Origin: Selenomonadaceae bacterium
Lineage (GTDB): Bacteria; Bacillota; Negativicutes; Selenomonadales; Selenomonadaceae
DNA: 64,000 nucleotides
Reading direction: 5' to 3'
NCBI GenBank assembly: GCA_017470715.1
Contig: JAFUYE010000094.1
Coordinates: forward strand, 1-64,000
Positions 8,588 through 19,042 of this stretch are shown one piece after another (within the stretch, counting starts at the first letter, position 1; every line of letters starts with the position of its first letter). A model generated the notes under the pieces. It had not been told where the DNA came from, searched no databases, and saw only the letters and a program-made list of their open reading frames with translations. The position numbers were made by a program, and so were the translations under genes.

Positions 8588-9509
8588 AATTTTGGTAACG
8601 GCGCACATTTTGCCCGACGGTGACGCTGTCGGCTCGACGTTGGCAATGTTGCAAATTCTTCGTTCAATCGGCAAGTCCGCGCAGGTTTTTATCGACGACA
8701 CGGTTCGCGCAAATTTACATGCACTGCCGCACTTCGACGAAATTCGCCGCCCCGCCGCAGATGAAAAATTCGACGCGGATTTGTTGTTAATTTTGGACAC
8801 GGAACCCGGCAGAATCGGCAACGTGCGAAATTTGACCGACGCGCCGATTTTGAATATCGATCATCACGTCACCAACAGCGGCGAAGATTACGACTTGTAC
8901 CTTGAACACGAAGCCGCCGCGACGTGCGAAATTGTTTTTGATTTTGCACGCGAACTCGGCGCAGAAATTACGCTTGACGTGGCGACGTGCATTTACACGG
9001 GCATTGCGACGGACACGGGCTTTTTCCAGTACTCGAACACGAGAGCAAAAACTCTGCGCACGGTTTCGGAACTGGTGACTTGCGGCGTTCGTCCCAACGA
9101 AATTTCCGAACAGCTTGAGAAAAAATCCCTTGCCGAAGTCCGCGACATGTGCCGCGCTTTGCAGTCCGCACGAATTTATTTCAGCGGAAAAGTTGCCGGA
9201 ATTTTTTTGACGCGTGCCGAATCGACCGAAGGCTTTATCGATTTGATTCGCGTGATTAACGGCGTCGACGTGGCGTTTATGATTAACGAAAAGGCTCCGA
9301 ATTTCTGTCGCGTGAGTATGCGTTCAAAAGGCGTCGACGTTGCCACAATCGCTGATTCGCTCGGCGGCGGCGGACACGTTCGGGCTGCCGGTTGCACACT
9401 GAAAACTTCAATCGACGAGGCGACGAAAATTTTGGTTGCGGCAATCGGCAAAGCTCTGCACGTCGAAAATCCTTCGGACGCGGGTACATTGCTGGCGGAC
9501 ATTGCTTGA
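8538..9509 (+). CDS. nrnA: DHH/DHHA1 phosphoesterase (NrnA-like nanoRNase / pAp phosphatase)
   Basis: NrnA degrades very short RNAs and dephosphorylates 3'-phosphoadenosine 5'-phosphate. The product is 323 residues, as usual for the family. Metal-binding motifs are HILPDGDAVGS (DHH motif I), LILDTEPGR, and NIDHHVTN (motif III, DHH). The DHHA1 substrate domain ends with SLGGGGHVRAAG. The ATG at 8538 follows AAGGAG. The order rbfA-nrnA-truB is conserved in Bacillota, and the stop overlaps the truB start by one base. Confidence 0.93.
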   Translation: MQITLKQAAQKIQAANKILVTAHILPDGDAVGSTLAMLQILRSIGKSAQVFIDDTVRANLHALPHFDEIRRPAADEKFDADLLLILDTEPGRIGNVRNLTDAPILNIDHHVTNSGEDYDLYLEHEAAATCEIVFDFARELGAEITLDVATCIYTGIATDTGFFQYSNTRAKTLRTVSELVTCGVRPNEISEQLEKKSLAEVRDMCRALQSARIYFSGKVAGIFLTRAESTEGFIDLIRVINGVDVAFMINEKAPNFCRVSMRSKGVDVATIADSLGGGGHVRAAGCTLKTSIDEATKILVAAIGKALHVENPSDAGTLLADIA

Positions 9510-10351
9510 TGGACGGATTTATCAATTTGCACAAACCTGCGGGTATGACAAGTCACGACGCGGTTAATCGTGTGCGGAAAATTTTTTCGACGCGAAAAGT
9601 CGGGCACGCCGGCACGCTTGACCCGTCGGCTTCGGGAGTTTTGCCCGTGGCGATTAATCGCGCAACGAAATTTTTGGAGTACTTGACCGCTCACGACAAA
9701 ACTTATCGCGCTGAAATTCTTTTCGGGACGGCGACTGATTCGGGCGACTTGGACGGCGAAATTATTTCCCGCGCAGAAAATTTTTCGATGCCGACAGCTG
9801 ACGAACTGAACGACGCGGCGAAATTTTTTGTCGGGGAAATTGAACAGACTCCGCCGAAATTTTCCGCAATAAAAATTCACGGACGCAAAGCCTGCGATAT
9901 GGCGCGCAAAAATTTGGATTTTGAAATGCCGACTCGACGCGTGAAAATTTTTCGGCTTGAAATTGTCGACGTGACGGCTTCAACCGCGACGATTGAGGTT
10001 GACTGTTCGGCGGGCACTTACATTCGCACTTTGGCGGTCGATTTCGGCACACGGCTGAATTTGCCCGCGACGTTGAAAAATCTGATTCGCTTGCGTGTCG
10101 GTGATTTCGATTTAAAAAATTCCGTGACATTCGACGAATTGGACGCGGAAAAAATTTTGCCGATTGAAACTTGCTTAAAACATTTGCCGCCGTTTGAACT
10201 GCCCGAAAAACGAATTCGCGCATTCCTGAACGGTTTATCGACGACGGTTAATTTTCCGGACGAAAAACTTTTGCGCGTCACGTCGAACGGAAAATTTTTG
10301 GGCGTCGGCAGAATTGAAAATCACGAGTTGCGCTCATCCAAAATCGTTTGA
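9509..10351 (+). CDS. truB: tRNA pseudouridine-55 synthase
   Basis: TruB converts U55 to pseudouridine in the T-loop of tRNAs. The protein opens with GFINLHKPAGMTSHDAVNRV and carries the catalytic-aspartate motif GHAGTLDPSASGVLP, then the KTYRAEILFGTATDS segment. The start is the ATG overlapping the nrnA stop (TGATG). The 280-residue length fits bacterial TruB with a short C-terminal domain. It is the last gene of the block, with a terminator after it. Confidence 0.96.
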   Translation: MDGFINLHKPAGMTSHDAVNRVRKIFSTRKVGHAGTLDPSASGVLPVAINRATKFLEYLTAHDKTYRAEILFGTATDSGDLDGEIISRAENFSMPTADELNDAAKFFVGEIEQTPPKFSAIKIHGRKACDMARKNLDFEMPTRRVKIFRLEIVDVTASTATIEVDCSAGTYIRTLAVDFGTRLNLPATLKNLIRLRVGDFDLKNSVTFDELDAEKILPIETCLKHLPPFELPEKRIRAFLNGLSTTVNFPDEKLLRVTSNGKFLGVGRIENHELRSSKIV

Positions 10352-10372
10352 ACGTTGAAAAATTTTCATGAT

Positions 10373-10408
10373 AAAAAAATCCCCGTCAAATTTCGGCGGG
10401 GATTTTTT

Positions 10409-10409
<1 letters not shown>
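10373..10409. terminator. Bidirectional terminator, truB / histidine kinase
   Basis: AAAAAAATCCCC and GGGGATTTTTTT form a perfect stem between two converging genes. Its right edge touches the kinase stop codon. Confidence 0.9.
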
Positions 10410-13540
<3,131 letters not shown>

Positions 13541-13560
13541 AATTTTTGTCCTCGCTGTCG

Positions 13561-13606
13561 AAAAAAATTTGGTCGAGACTCATTGCGAATCTCGACCGTA
13601 ATTATA
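13561..13606 (-). promoter_or_regulatory. Leader hairpin with T-run next to the kinase promoter (possible attenuator)
   Basis: On the minus strand a TATAAT (+ strand 13601-13606) is followed at once by GGTCGAGA and its perfect complement TCTCGACC (13571-13597), then AAATTTTTTT. This has the form of an intrinsic terminator placed before the kinase ATG at 13540. The close spacing to the -10 box leaves the real transcription start uncertain. Confidence 0.45.
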
Positions 13607-13644
13607 GCAGGATTTATCAATCTGTGCAGAAAATTTTTCGGCGA

Positions 13645-13673
13645 TTGAAACTTTCCTGAACGTGTGATATATT
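13645..13673 (+). promoter_or_regulatory. Promoter of the putative toxin mRNA
   Basis: TTGAAA, 17 bases and TATATT form a near-consensus sigma-70 promoter. A start near 13680 would give a leader of about 57 bases before the small ORF. Confidence 0.75.
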
Positions 13674-13736
13674 CTCGCCGATGCTACCCCTCTCAATCAA
13701 CAAACCACAACACCGCACGAGAGGAGGTGTTAATTT

Positions 13737-13826
13737 ATGCTTACAATCCTAACTGCAGTCGCCGTCAATGTGGTTTCCATAATCATCGGGAATTACATTT
13801 ACGACAATTACTTCAAAAAACGGTAG
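13737..13826 (+). CDS. Small hydrophobic peptide, putative type I toxin (par/Fst-like architecture)
   Basis: A 29-codon ORF begins at the ATG at 13737 after a strong GAGGAGGTG. The peptide has a hydrophobic segment (LTAVAVNVVSIIIG) followed by a polar, basic end (NYFKKR), as in membrane-acting type I toxins. It shows no clear sequence match to Fst itself. The leader contains CCTCTC (13689-13694), complementary to GAGAGG (13719-13724) beside the Shine-Dalgarno, so the untouched mRNA may hide its own ribosome site. A convergent promoter, a shared terminator and a direct repeat complete a par-like locus. Toxicity is inference. Confidence 0.7.
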   Translation: MLTILTAVAVNVVSIIIGNYIYDNYFKKR

Positions 13827-13884
13827 CAGGCGAGTTACCATCTGTCTTACCCGCTAAGCGGCTCCATCACCGTTTATGGTAAAC

Positions 13885-13922
13885 GAAGCCCCCGTGCAGT
13901 CCATCACTCTGCGCGGGGGTTT
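13885..13922. terminator. Shared terminator of the toxin and antisense transcripts
   Basis: CCCCCGTGCA and TGCGCGGGGG pair over 10 bp (one G-U) and are followed by TTTT in the plus direction. In the minus direction the T-run is weaker. It lies between the small ORF and the antisense promoter. Confidence 0.8.
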
Positions 13923-13976
13923 TCGTTCGGTGTTAATCATGCTTATTATCCTAACAAGATGCTTGCTTTGTTAAGC
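13885..13976 (-). ncRNA. Putative antisense antitoxin RNA
   Basis: A perfect minus-strand promoter predicts a start near 13976. The RNA would run leftward through the second direct repeat into the shared hairpin, giving roughly 90-110 bases. The repeat portion is complementary to the toxin ribosome-binding region, and the hairpin portion to the toxin mRNA 3' end. This matches RNAII of par loci in layout. Its ends are inferred only. Confidence 0.65.
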
Positions 13977-13982
13977 ACGACA

Positions 13983-14011
13983 AATTTAGCATAAACGCTT
14001 CGGATTGTCAA
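13983..14011 (-). promoter_or_regulatory. Promoter of the antisense RNA
   Basis: On the minus strand TTGACA (14006-14011), 17 bases and TAAATT (13983-13988). It faces the toxin promoter 340 bases away, and no ORF follows it on that strand. Confidence 0.75.
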
Positions 14012-14038
14012 ATTCCCGTGAATCACGGGAATTTTTTT
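14011..14038 (+). terminator. Terminator-like hairpin before the methyltransferase gene end
   Basis: AATTCCCGTG and CACGGGAATT form a 10-bp stem with a 3-base loop and a following T7. It could end plus-strand read-through from the toxin locus or, less well, the leftward methyltransferase transcript. Confidence 0.6.
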
Positions 14039-14085
14039 ATTTCGTCGCCGCGAATCAACGTCAACGAAAAATTTTTTGTCGCAAT

Positions 14086-14784
14086 TTATTTCGTCGCCCA
14101 AATCGCGAACAGCGGCACCGAATCATAATCACAGCGCGAATCTTTGTGGACGACCGCCGAAATATCTTCGTCAAGTGTTACGGAAAAATTCAGTCCTTCA
14201 AGAAAGCCCGCGTCCCAAAACGGGCGACGGTGTGTGCTTATCGACAGCGAATTTTTTATCGCGTCACATTCGTCGACTTGCACGGCAGAAATTTTCGTTC
14301 GCGAACAAGCAGAAAAACTTTTTTCGCCGTAATCCGAATCAAAATTCATCAGCACGCCGCCGACTTTCAAAACACGACGCCATTCACGATAAGCCGCCTT
14401 GACATTTGGAAGCGTCCACGTCAAATTTCGGGTAACAATCGCGTCAAAAGTTTCGTCGGGAAATTCCAATGCTTGAGCGTTCATTTTCCGAAAATCCGCC
14501 GAAAGTTTCAGTTCGCGCAGATTTTGTTTCGCCTCACGCAACATTTTCGCCGACATATCAATTCCCGTGACTTCGTGTCCGAGCCGTGCAAGAATCGCCG
14601 CGAAAAATCCCGCGCCCGTGCCGACATCCAAAATTTTCAGGCGATGACCTTCGGGCAAGTTTTGACGGAAAATTTTTTCCCACGCAAGCCCGTCGACACC
14701 GTCAAGCTCCATTCGCCGCGTTTTGCTGAAATGTTCGCTGCGTTCGTCCCAATAATTTTCAATTCGCTGATTCAAATGCTCCAT
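14086..14784 (-). CDS. Class I SAM-dependent methyltransferase
   Basis: The glycine-rich SAM-binding motif ILDVGTGAGFFAAILARLGH, then GIDMS (motif post I), and ALEFPDETFDAIVTRNLTW place this in the Methyltransf_11/25 type of Rossmann methyltransferases. The ATG at 14784 is preferred because GGAGG lies eight bases upstream; an in-frame start at 14844 would overlap the ABC gene. The product is 232 residues. It is the last gene of an apparent operon with two ABC ATPases and a binding lipoprotein. Its substrate is unknown; a role in making or changing the imported ligand is possible but unproven. Confidence 0.85.
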   Translation of the reverse strand: MEHLNQRIENYWDERSEHFSKTRRMELDGVDGLAWEKIFRQNLPEGHRLKILDVGTGAGFFAAILARLGHEVTGIDMSAKMLREAKQNLRELKLSADFRKMNAQALEFPDETFDAIVTRNLTWTLPNVKAAYREWRRVLKVGGVLMNFDSDYGEKSFSACSRTKISAVQVDECDAIKNSLSISTHRRPFWDAGFLEGLNFSVTLDEDISAVVHKDSRCDYDSVPLFAIWATK

Positions 14785-14828
14785 TTGCGTTGCCTCCAAA
14801 AATTTTATTTGCTCAAAAGGAGGTTTCG

Positions 14829-15572
14829 TCAAGTTATCTCCCAAAAGTTACTGCCGTCAAAATTTTTCAAGCGACCGTTTTCGAGTTCAAGCACTCTGTC
14901 GGCAATTTTCGGCAAAATATTCAACTCGTGCGTGATAAAAAGGCACGCAAAATTTTTTTCGACGCAAAGTCTTTTTATCAACGCGACAATTTGAGCTTGA
15001 ATCGTCACGTCAAGCGCACTTGTCGCCTCGTCGCAGATTAAAAGTTTCGGATTTATCGAAATCGCCCGCGCAATCGCTGCACGTTGACATTCGCCGCCCG
15101 AAACTTCACGCGGATAACGTTCGGAATAATTTTTCGGCAAACCGACTTCGACCAACAAATTTTCGACGCGTTCGTTGAGAGCTTTAAGCTGTAAGCTTTG
15201 AGCTTTAAGGGGCGAAATCAACAATTTCTTAAAGCTTAAAGCTCGAAGCTCAAAGCTTTTTATCGGTTCGGCAATACTTTCGCCCAAAGTCCTGCGCGGG
15301 TCGAAAGAATCTTCCGGCATCTGGAAAATCATTTGCATATCGCGATAAAAATCGTTGCCGGTCGCGTGCGTGATATTTTTTCCGCACAAAAAAATTTCTC
15401 CGTCGTCGCAATCAAGCAGTCGCGTAACAATTTTCACCAAAGTTGACTTGCCGCCGCCGCTCAAACCGACAATTCCCAAACATTCGCCCGCATTGACGGA
15501 AAAATTCACGTCGTCAAGGACAATTTTTTTGCCGAAAGATTTTTTGACGTGACGAACTTCCAAAACGTTCAT
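14829..15572 (-). CDS. Opp/Nik-type ABC transporter ATPase (second subunit) with in-frame repeat insert
   Basis: This is the OppF/DppF/NikE-like ATPase of a peptide/nickel importer. It has Walker A GLSGGGKST, Q-loop MQMIFQMPEDSFDPRRT, signature VSGGECQRAAIARA and Walker B LLICDEATSALD. Its start overlaps the upstream ATPase by four bases. Between IAEPI and the helix ERVENLLVEVGL the protein carries an extra 28 or so residues (FELRALSFKK to LQLKAL) encoded by an 84-bp palindromic repeat, the same element found upstream of folD. The frame stays open, so the protein may still work. Confidence 0.88.
   Translation of the reverse strand: MNVLEVRHVKKSFGKKIVLDDVNFSVNAGECLGIVGLSGGGKSTLVKIVTRLLDCDDGEIFLCGKNITHATGNDFYRDMQMIFQMPEDSFDPRRTLGESIAEPIKSFELRALSFKKLLISPLKAQSLQLKALNERVENLLVEVGLPKNYSERYPREVSGGECQRAAIARAISINPKLLICDEATSALDVTIQAQIVALIKRLCVEKNFACLFITHELNILPKIADRVLELENGRLKNFDGSNFWEIT
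15179..15262. repeat. AGCTTTA palindromic element inserted in frame in the ATPase gene
   Basis: Arms built of AGCTTTA-like heptamers face their reverse complement around a short spacer. The left arm is identical over 32 bases to that of the copy at 45135-45218. The length of 84 bases is a multiple of three, and there is no stop in the reading frame used. Confidence 0.85.
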
Positions 15573-16330
15573 GTTGCCGCCTCGATTAATTCCCGCGTGT
15601 AATTTTCGTGCGGATTGTTAAAAATTTGTTCCCGCGTGCCGAATTCGACCGACAAACCGTGTCGCAAGATTAAAATTTTGTCCGCCATGCGCCGTGCAAC
15701 GTTTAAATCGTGCGTGACGAGGATGATTGAAATTTTTTCGCGTTCGCGCAGGTTCAAAAGTTCGTTGACGACTTCAACGCGTGTGACGGGGTCAAGTGCG
15801 CTTGTCGGTTCGTCCGCAAGTAAAAGTTTCGGTTCCAAAATCGTTGCCGCCAAAATTCCCGCACGTTGCGCCATGCCGCCCGAAAGTCTAAACGGATATT
15901 CATTCAGCGTTTCTGCGTCCAAATGTATTTTTCGCATGATGTCAATCGCCCGTTCGCGGAAAAAATTTTCGTCCCAATCGCGATGAGCACGCACGGACTC
16001 AAAAATTTGTTCTCCGACGGTTCTTATCGGGCAAAAACTCGCGCCCGCGTTTTGAAAAATGTATCCGATTGCGTTTCCGGAAAGTTTTCGTCGTTCGTCG
16101 TCGGCAATGTTCGTGATGTCGCGCCCGTCGAAGAAAATTTGCCCGTCAATCGAAAAACTTTTGCTCAAAAGCCCGCCGATTGATTTCAAAATCGTCGATT
16201 TACCGCTACCCGATTCGCCCGCGATAATCAAAATTTCGCTCGCGTCGACAGAAAAATTTATTCCGTGCAAAATTTTTTTCCCGCCGACTTCGACGCGCAA
16301 ATTTTCAACCGTCAAAAGACTTTCAGCCAT
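15569..16330 (-). CDS. Opp/Nik-type ABC transporter ATPase (first subunit)
   Basis: A 253-residue OppD/NikD-like ATPase with Walker A GESGSGKST, signature RLSGGMAQRAGILAA, Walker B LLLADEPTSALDP and the H-loop THDLN. The LSGGMAQR form of the signature is typical of the peptide/nickel family. GAGGCGAT precedes the ATG. It is shorter than OppD and lacks the C-terminal oligopeptide-type extension, which is more like the nickel subgroup. The genes for the two permease subunits, normally between the binding protein and the ATPases, are missing: only 140 bases with a repeat separate it from the binding protein. Confidence 0.9.
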   Translation of the reverse strand: MAESLLTVENLRVEVGGKKILHGINFSVDASEILIIAGESGSGKSTILKSIGGLLSKSFSIDGQIFFDGRDITNIADDERRKLSGNAIGYIFQNAGASFCPIRTVGEQIFESVRAHRDWDENFFRERAIDIMRKIHLDAETLNEYPFRLSGGMAQRAGILAATILEPKLLLADEPTSALDPVTRVEVVNELLNLREREKISIILVTHDLNVARRMADKILILRHGLSVEFGTREQIFNNPHENYTRELIEAAT

Positions 16331-16410
16331 AAAATCGCCTCGGCGTAATTATAAATGGTTCTCAAAAAAATTTAAGCCCTGCACGGGGATATAAAATCAA
16401 TTATGAATGT

Positions 16411-16476
16411 GGAATTAGGAATTAGGAATGATTTCGCGTCAACAATTCCTAACTCCTAATTCCTAATTCCTAATTG
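16411..16476 (-). repeat. GAATTAG palindromic repeat, copy 2
   Basis: Tandem GAATTAG-type units form two complementary arms. The right arm contains the stop codon of the binding-protein gene (TAG inside AATTAGG). It occupies most of the gap where permease genes would be expected. Confidence 0.85.
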
Positions 16477-18005
16477 AAGTCGAGTTCGGGACGAATTTCG
16501 TAATAATCGGACGGGTGCGCGGTGAAGCCTTCGACGTTCGGTTTCATGACGAAAGACATTTTCAAATGCGACGCGTAAATCAGCGCGCAGTCATCCAAAA
16601 CTTTTTGCGACATTTTAATTGCAAGTTCCGAACGTTTATCCGCGCCGAAAGTGTTGTGCAATTCGTTTTCGAGAGCAGAAATTTCCGCGCTGTCGTAAAA
16701 TCCCGCGTTGTCGACGGCTCCGCTGACAATGTGGCTCGTGAAATAATATTCGGGGTCACCGGTCGGCGCGGTAACAATCGCCTTGCTGAAAATGTCGTAG
16801 TCGCCGTTCTTGAGAAAAGTTTTGTAATTGTCGGTGGCGTTGACGTTAAGTTTTATGCCGATTTGTTTCAAATTTGCCTGCGCGGATTCTGCCAGAAGCG
16901 GAAGTTCCTGCCGTGAAGTGTACGTGAGCCAACGCAATTCAAGATTTTTGCCGTTTTTGTCGACATAGCCGTCACCGTCGGAATCAGTCCAGCCCGAATC
17001 AGCCAAAAGTTTTTTCGCGCCGTCGAGATTGAAATTTTCCGCGTGAACTTTATCGCCGCCGAAAGACAAATTCGCGGGAAATGCGCCGACTGCGGGCGTC
17101 CCGTTACCGTTCAACAAAACTTTGCAGAAATTTTCCTTGTCAATCGCCATCGAAATTGCTTTGCGGACGTTTAAATCCTGAAGTTCGGGCGTTTTGAAGT
17201 TGAAAGCCGCCTGATAAACCCGCGACGTGTTCGCCTGTGAAATTTTGTAATCGTTGCCGCCGAAAAGTTTCAAGCTTGAATACGGCAAGCCTTGCACCGC
17301 GTCAAGTTCGCCGTTTTGCATTGCCATTGTGAGCGTGTCGCCGTCGGTAATGCTTTTGACGACGATTTTATCCATTTTCGGCTTGACGTTTCCCCAATAA
17401 TTTTCGTTCGGGACTAAATCAATCTGCGTGTCGGTAACTTTAACCGCCTTGTATGCACCCGTGCCGACGACGATTTTGTCTTTGACACCTTCGTCAACGT
17501 CAATAATGCAGCCGTAAGGGTCGCTGAGATAATTTAGCAACGCGGGAACTTTTTCGGCAGATTTAATCGTCACAAATTGCCCGTCGGCTTCAATCGAAGT
17601 GATTTTCAAGTCACGCGGAGCGCGGTCGTGATTTTTTATCAGCGCGTCAAGACATTTTTTGACAGCCGCACCGTCGACTTTTTTGCCGTTGGAAAATTTT
17701 GCCGCGTCATTGATTTTGATTTTGACGGTGAAGTCGTCGACCTGCTCGAAACTTTCCGCAAGCCACGGTTCAAGTTGCATGTTTTCGTTGAACTTGAAAA
17801 GCGTTTCGCCGATACCGTAGCGAATTGTCGACCAGCCGCTGTAACTTTCGTGCGGATTGGTGCCGACATTTTCCATTGCGACGCCGTAAGCAACAGTTCC
17901 GTAAGTAAAAGTTTTTTCGTTGCCCGCAGATTTTTCGCCGCCTTGAGAGCCGCAACCCGTGAACAGCAAACCTGCCGCGCAGATTGTCGCCAAAAATTTT
18001 TTCAC
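16470..18005 (-). CDS. Peptide/nickel-type ABC substrate-binding lipoprotein
   Basis: An SBP family 5 (OppA/DppA/NikA-like) protein of about 511 residues. The GTG at 18005 follows GAGGTGAT and gives a lipoprotein signal ending in the lipobox LFTGC. The region IRYGIGETLFKFNENMQLEPWLAESFE and the later FNFKTPELQDLNVRKAISMAIDKENF are standard for the family. The ligand may be nickel, a metal complex or a peptide; the sequence does not decide. It is the first gene of a leftward set with two ATPases and a methyltransferase, but no permeases are encoded nearby. Confidence 0.88.
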   Translation of the reverse strand: MKKFLATICAAGLLFTGCGSQGGEKSAGNEKTFTYGTVAYGVAMENVGTNPHESYSGWSTIRYGIGETLFKFNENMQLEPWLAESFEQVDDFTVKIKINDAAKFSNGKKVDGAAVKKCLDALIKNHDRAPRDLKITSIEADGQFVTIKSAEKVPALLNYLSDPYGCIIDVDEGVKDKIVVGTGAYKAVKVTDTQIDLVPNENYWGNVKPKMDKIVVKSITDGDTLTMAMQNGELDAVQGLPYSSLKLFGGNDYKISQANTSRVYQAAFNFKTPELQDLNVRKAISMAIDKENFCKVLLNGNGTPAVGAFPANLSFGGDKVHAENFNLDGAKKLLADSGWTDSDGDGYVDKNGKNLELRWLTYTSRQELPLLAESAQANLKQIGIKLNVNATDNYKTFLKNGDYDIFSKAIVTAPTGDPEYYFTSHIVSGAVDNAGFYDSAEISALENELHNTFGADKRSELAIKMSQKVLDDCALIYASHLKMSFVMKPNVEGFTAHPSDYYEIRPELDFN

Positions 18006-18040
18006 GTTAATCACCTCGGCGGGATTTTAAATTATCGGCA

Positions 18041-18077
18041 CAAAAAAAATAAGCCCCGTTTGGGGATTGAGGCTTAC
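18041..18077 (-). terminator. Terminator of the interrupted secreted-protein gene
   Basis: In the minus direction a hairpin with a CCCC/GGGG core and AAGC/GCTT base is followed by a run of eight T after one A. It lies just past the stop at 18100. Confidence 0.7.
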
Positions 18078-18099
18078 AAAATTTTTTTCGGGCGAAAAA

Positions 18100-18745
18100 T
18101 CAACCGTAACCGTTCGTCATGAGAATCCATTTGCCTTCGTACAGCCCGAAATACCACGATTGACAAACTCCCCACGCCTGAAGGCGGGGGATTCTGCTAT
18201 CAACAATACCCGCTTAAAAATTTAAGTCTTACAGTATCTCCGGCAAAGGTCGTTGCCCCAACCTTGTTTTTTAAAATTTTTACTGAAGTCAGCGGATTTT
18301 ACCCCTGCTCAACTTCTGCACACAGTTTACAAAAAAATTTTACAGGTGGCAAGTGTTTTTTTCGCCTTATATCTCCATAGCTAAAGCTAAGGGTCTTACG
18401 GCGCGGTTGATAATTTTTGTATTCGCTGTCGTAATTCCACGCGGTCGGTTTTCCGTCGTGCGGGTCGGGCGGCGACTTAAAATCGCTGTAAAAAACCATG
18501 CACGCGGTAAATCTTTTGTCGAAGCCGTAACCGTCCGCAAGCTGATTCATATACGCGACGTTTTCGGCGTCGTCAAGCGGAATTTTGCTGAACCAAATTT
18601 TTAGCGGCGTGCAATTCCATTTGCGAAGTTCGTTATTAATCGTCTCAATCGCGAACGTCGAATCCGCCGAAGAAATTTCCCGTGCCTGCGCTTGCGGACA
18701 AAAAATCATCAACACGAACAAAATTCCCGCGAAAAATTTTTTCAT
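18100..18745 (-). pseudogene. Secreted small protein gene interrupted by a mini IS200/IS605 element
   Basis: The N-terminal part (from the ATG at 18745 after GAGGTGAT) encodes a signal peptide (KKFFAGILFVLMIFCPQAQA) and about 90 further residues ending DSEYKNYQ. There a 247-bp mobile element starts. As it stands the frame reads into the element and stops at 18299-18301. Beyond the element, a short frame SWYFGLYEGKWILMTNGYG runs to TGA at 18100-18102. Removing the element exactly between its ends joins the two parts in frame. The family is not recognised; the protein is probably exported and about 130 residues when intact. Confidence 0.75.
18160..18406 (-). mobile_element. Mini IS200/IS605-type element without tnpA or tnpB
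   Basis: Both ends match the tnpB-carrying relic at 56930-57815: the right end with the hairpin CCCCACGCC/GGCGGGGG and AAAATTTAAGTCTTAC, and the left end with ATATCTCCATAGCTAAAGC and TCTTACGGCGC. Read on the minus strand, the element follows TTATCAA and ends in TCAA, as does the other copy; TCAA is also the right cleavage site of IS608. No transposase gene remains, so it would need help from elsewhere to move. Confidence 0.75.
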
Positions 18746-18791
18746 GACAATCACCTCGACGCGATTATAAAACGCAAATTCGCGCCGTCAA

Positions 18792-18820
18792 GTGACAAAA
18801 TTTTTCCCGCGTGCTATACT
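18792..18820 (+). promoter_or_regulatory. Promoter of the DUF896-proC operon
   Basis: GTGACA, 17 bases and TATACT, with a TGC just before the -10 box. It lies 34 bases before the first start codon. Confidence 0.65.
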
Positions 18821-18853
18821 GCCGAAAAATTTTTGTTGGAAGGAGCATTACGG

Positions 18854-19042
18854 ATGATAACGCCGGAACTTTTGGCGAGAATAAACGAATTGGCGCGCAA
18901 GAAACGCACAGTCGGCTTGTCGGAAGAAGAACTTGCCGAACAGAAAAAACTTTACGCTGTTTATTTGGCGGCGATTCGCGGTCAAGTCACAAATTTACTC
19001 GAAAGCATAGAATTTGTTGATGAGGAGGCAAAACACTCATGA
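18854..19042 (+). CDS. DUF896 (YnzC-like) small protein
   Basis: A 62-residue protein starting MITPELLARINELARKKRTV, with GLSEEELAEQ next. This is the hallmark of the DUF896/UPF0291 family, a small helical-hairpin protein whose Bacillus member YnzC is in the SOS regulon operon of yneA. Its function is unknown. AAGGAG precedes the ATG at 18854. It overlaps proC by four bases. Confidence 0.9.
   Translation: MITPELLARINELARKKRTVGLSEEELAEQKKLYAVYLAAIRGQVTNLLESIEFVDEEAKHS

Larger units (their letters stand above)
13726..13955 (+). repeat. Direct repeat pair of the toxin-antitoxin locus (13726-13753 and 13929-13955)
   Basis: The first repeat covers the end of the Shine-Dalgarno, the ATG and the first codons of the small ORF (GGTGTTAAT, ATGCTTA, ATCCTAAC). 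The second lies past the shared terminator, inside the predicted antisense RNA, and keeps the same three blocks. An RNA read leftward across the second repeat is therefore complementary to the translation start of the small ORF. This is the DRa/DRb arrangement known from par of plasmid pAD1. Confidence 0.8.
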
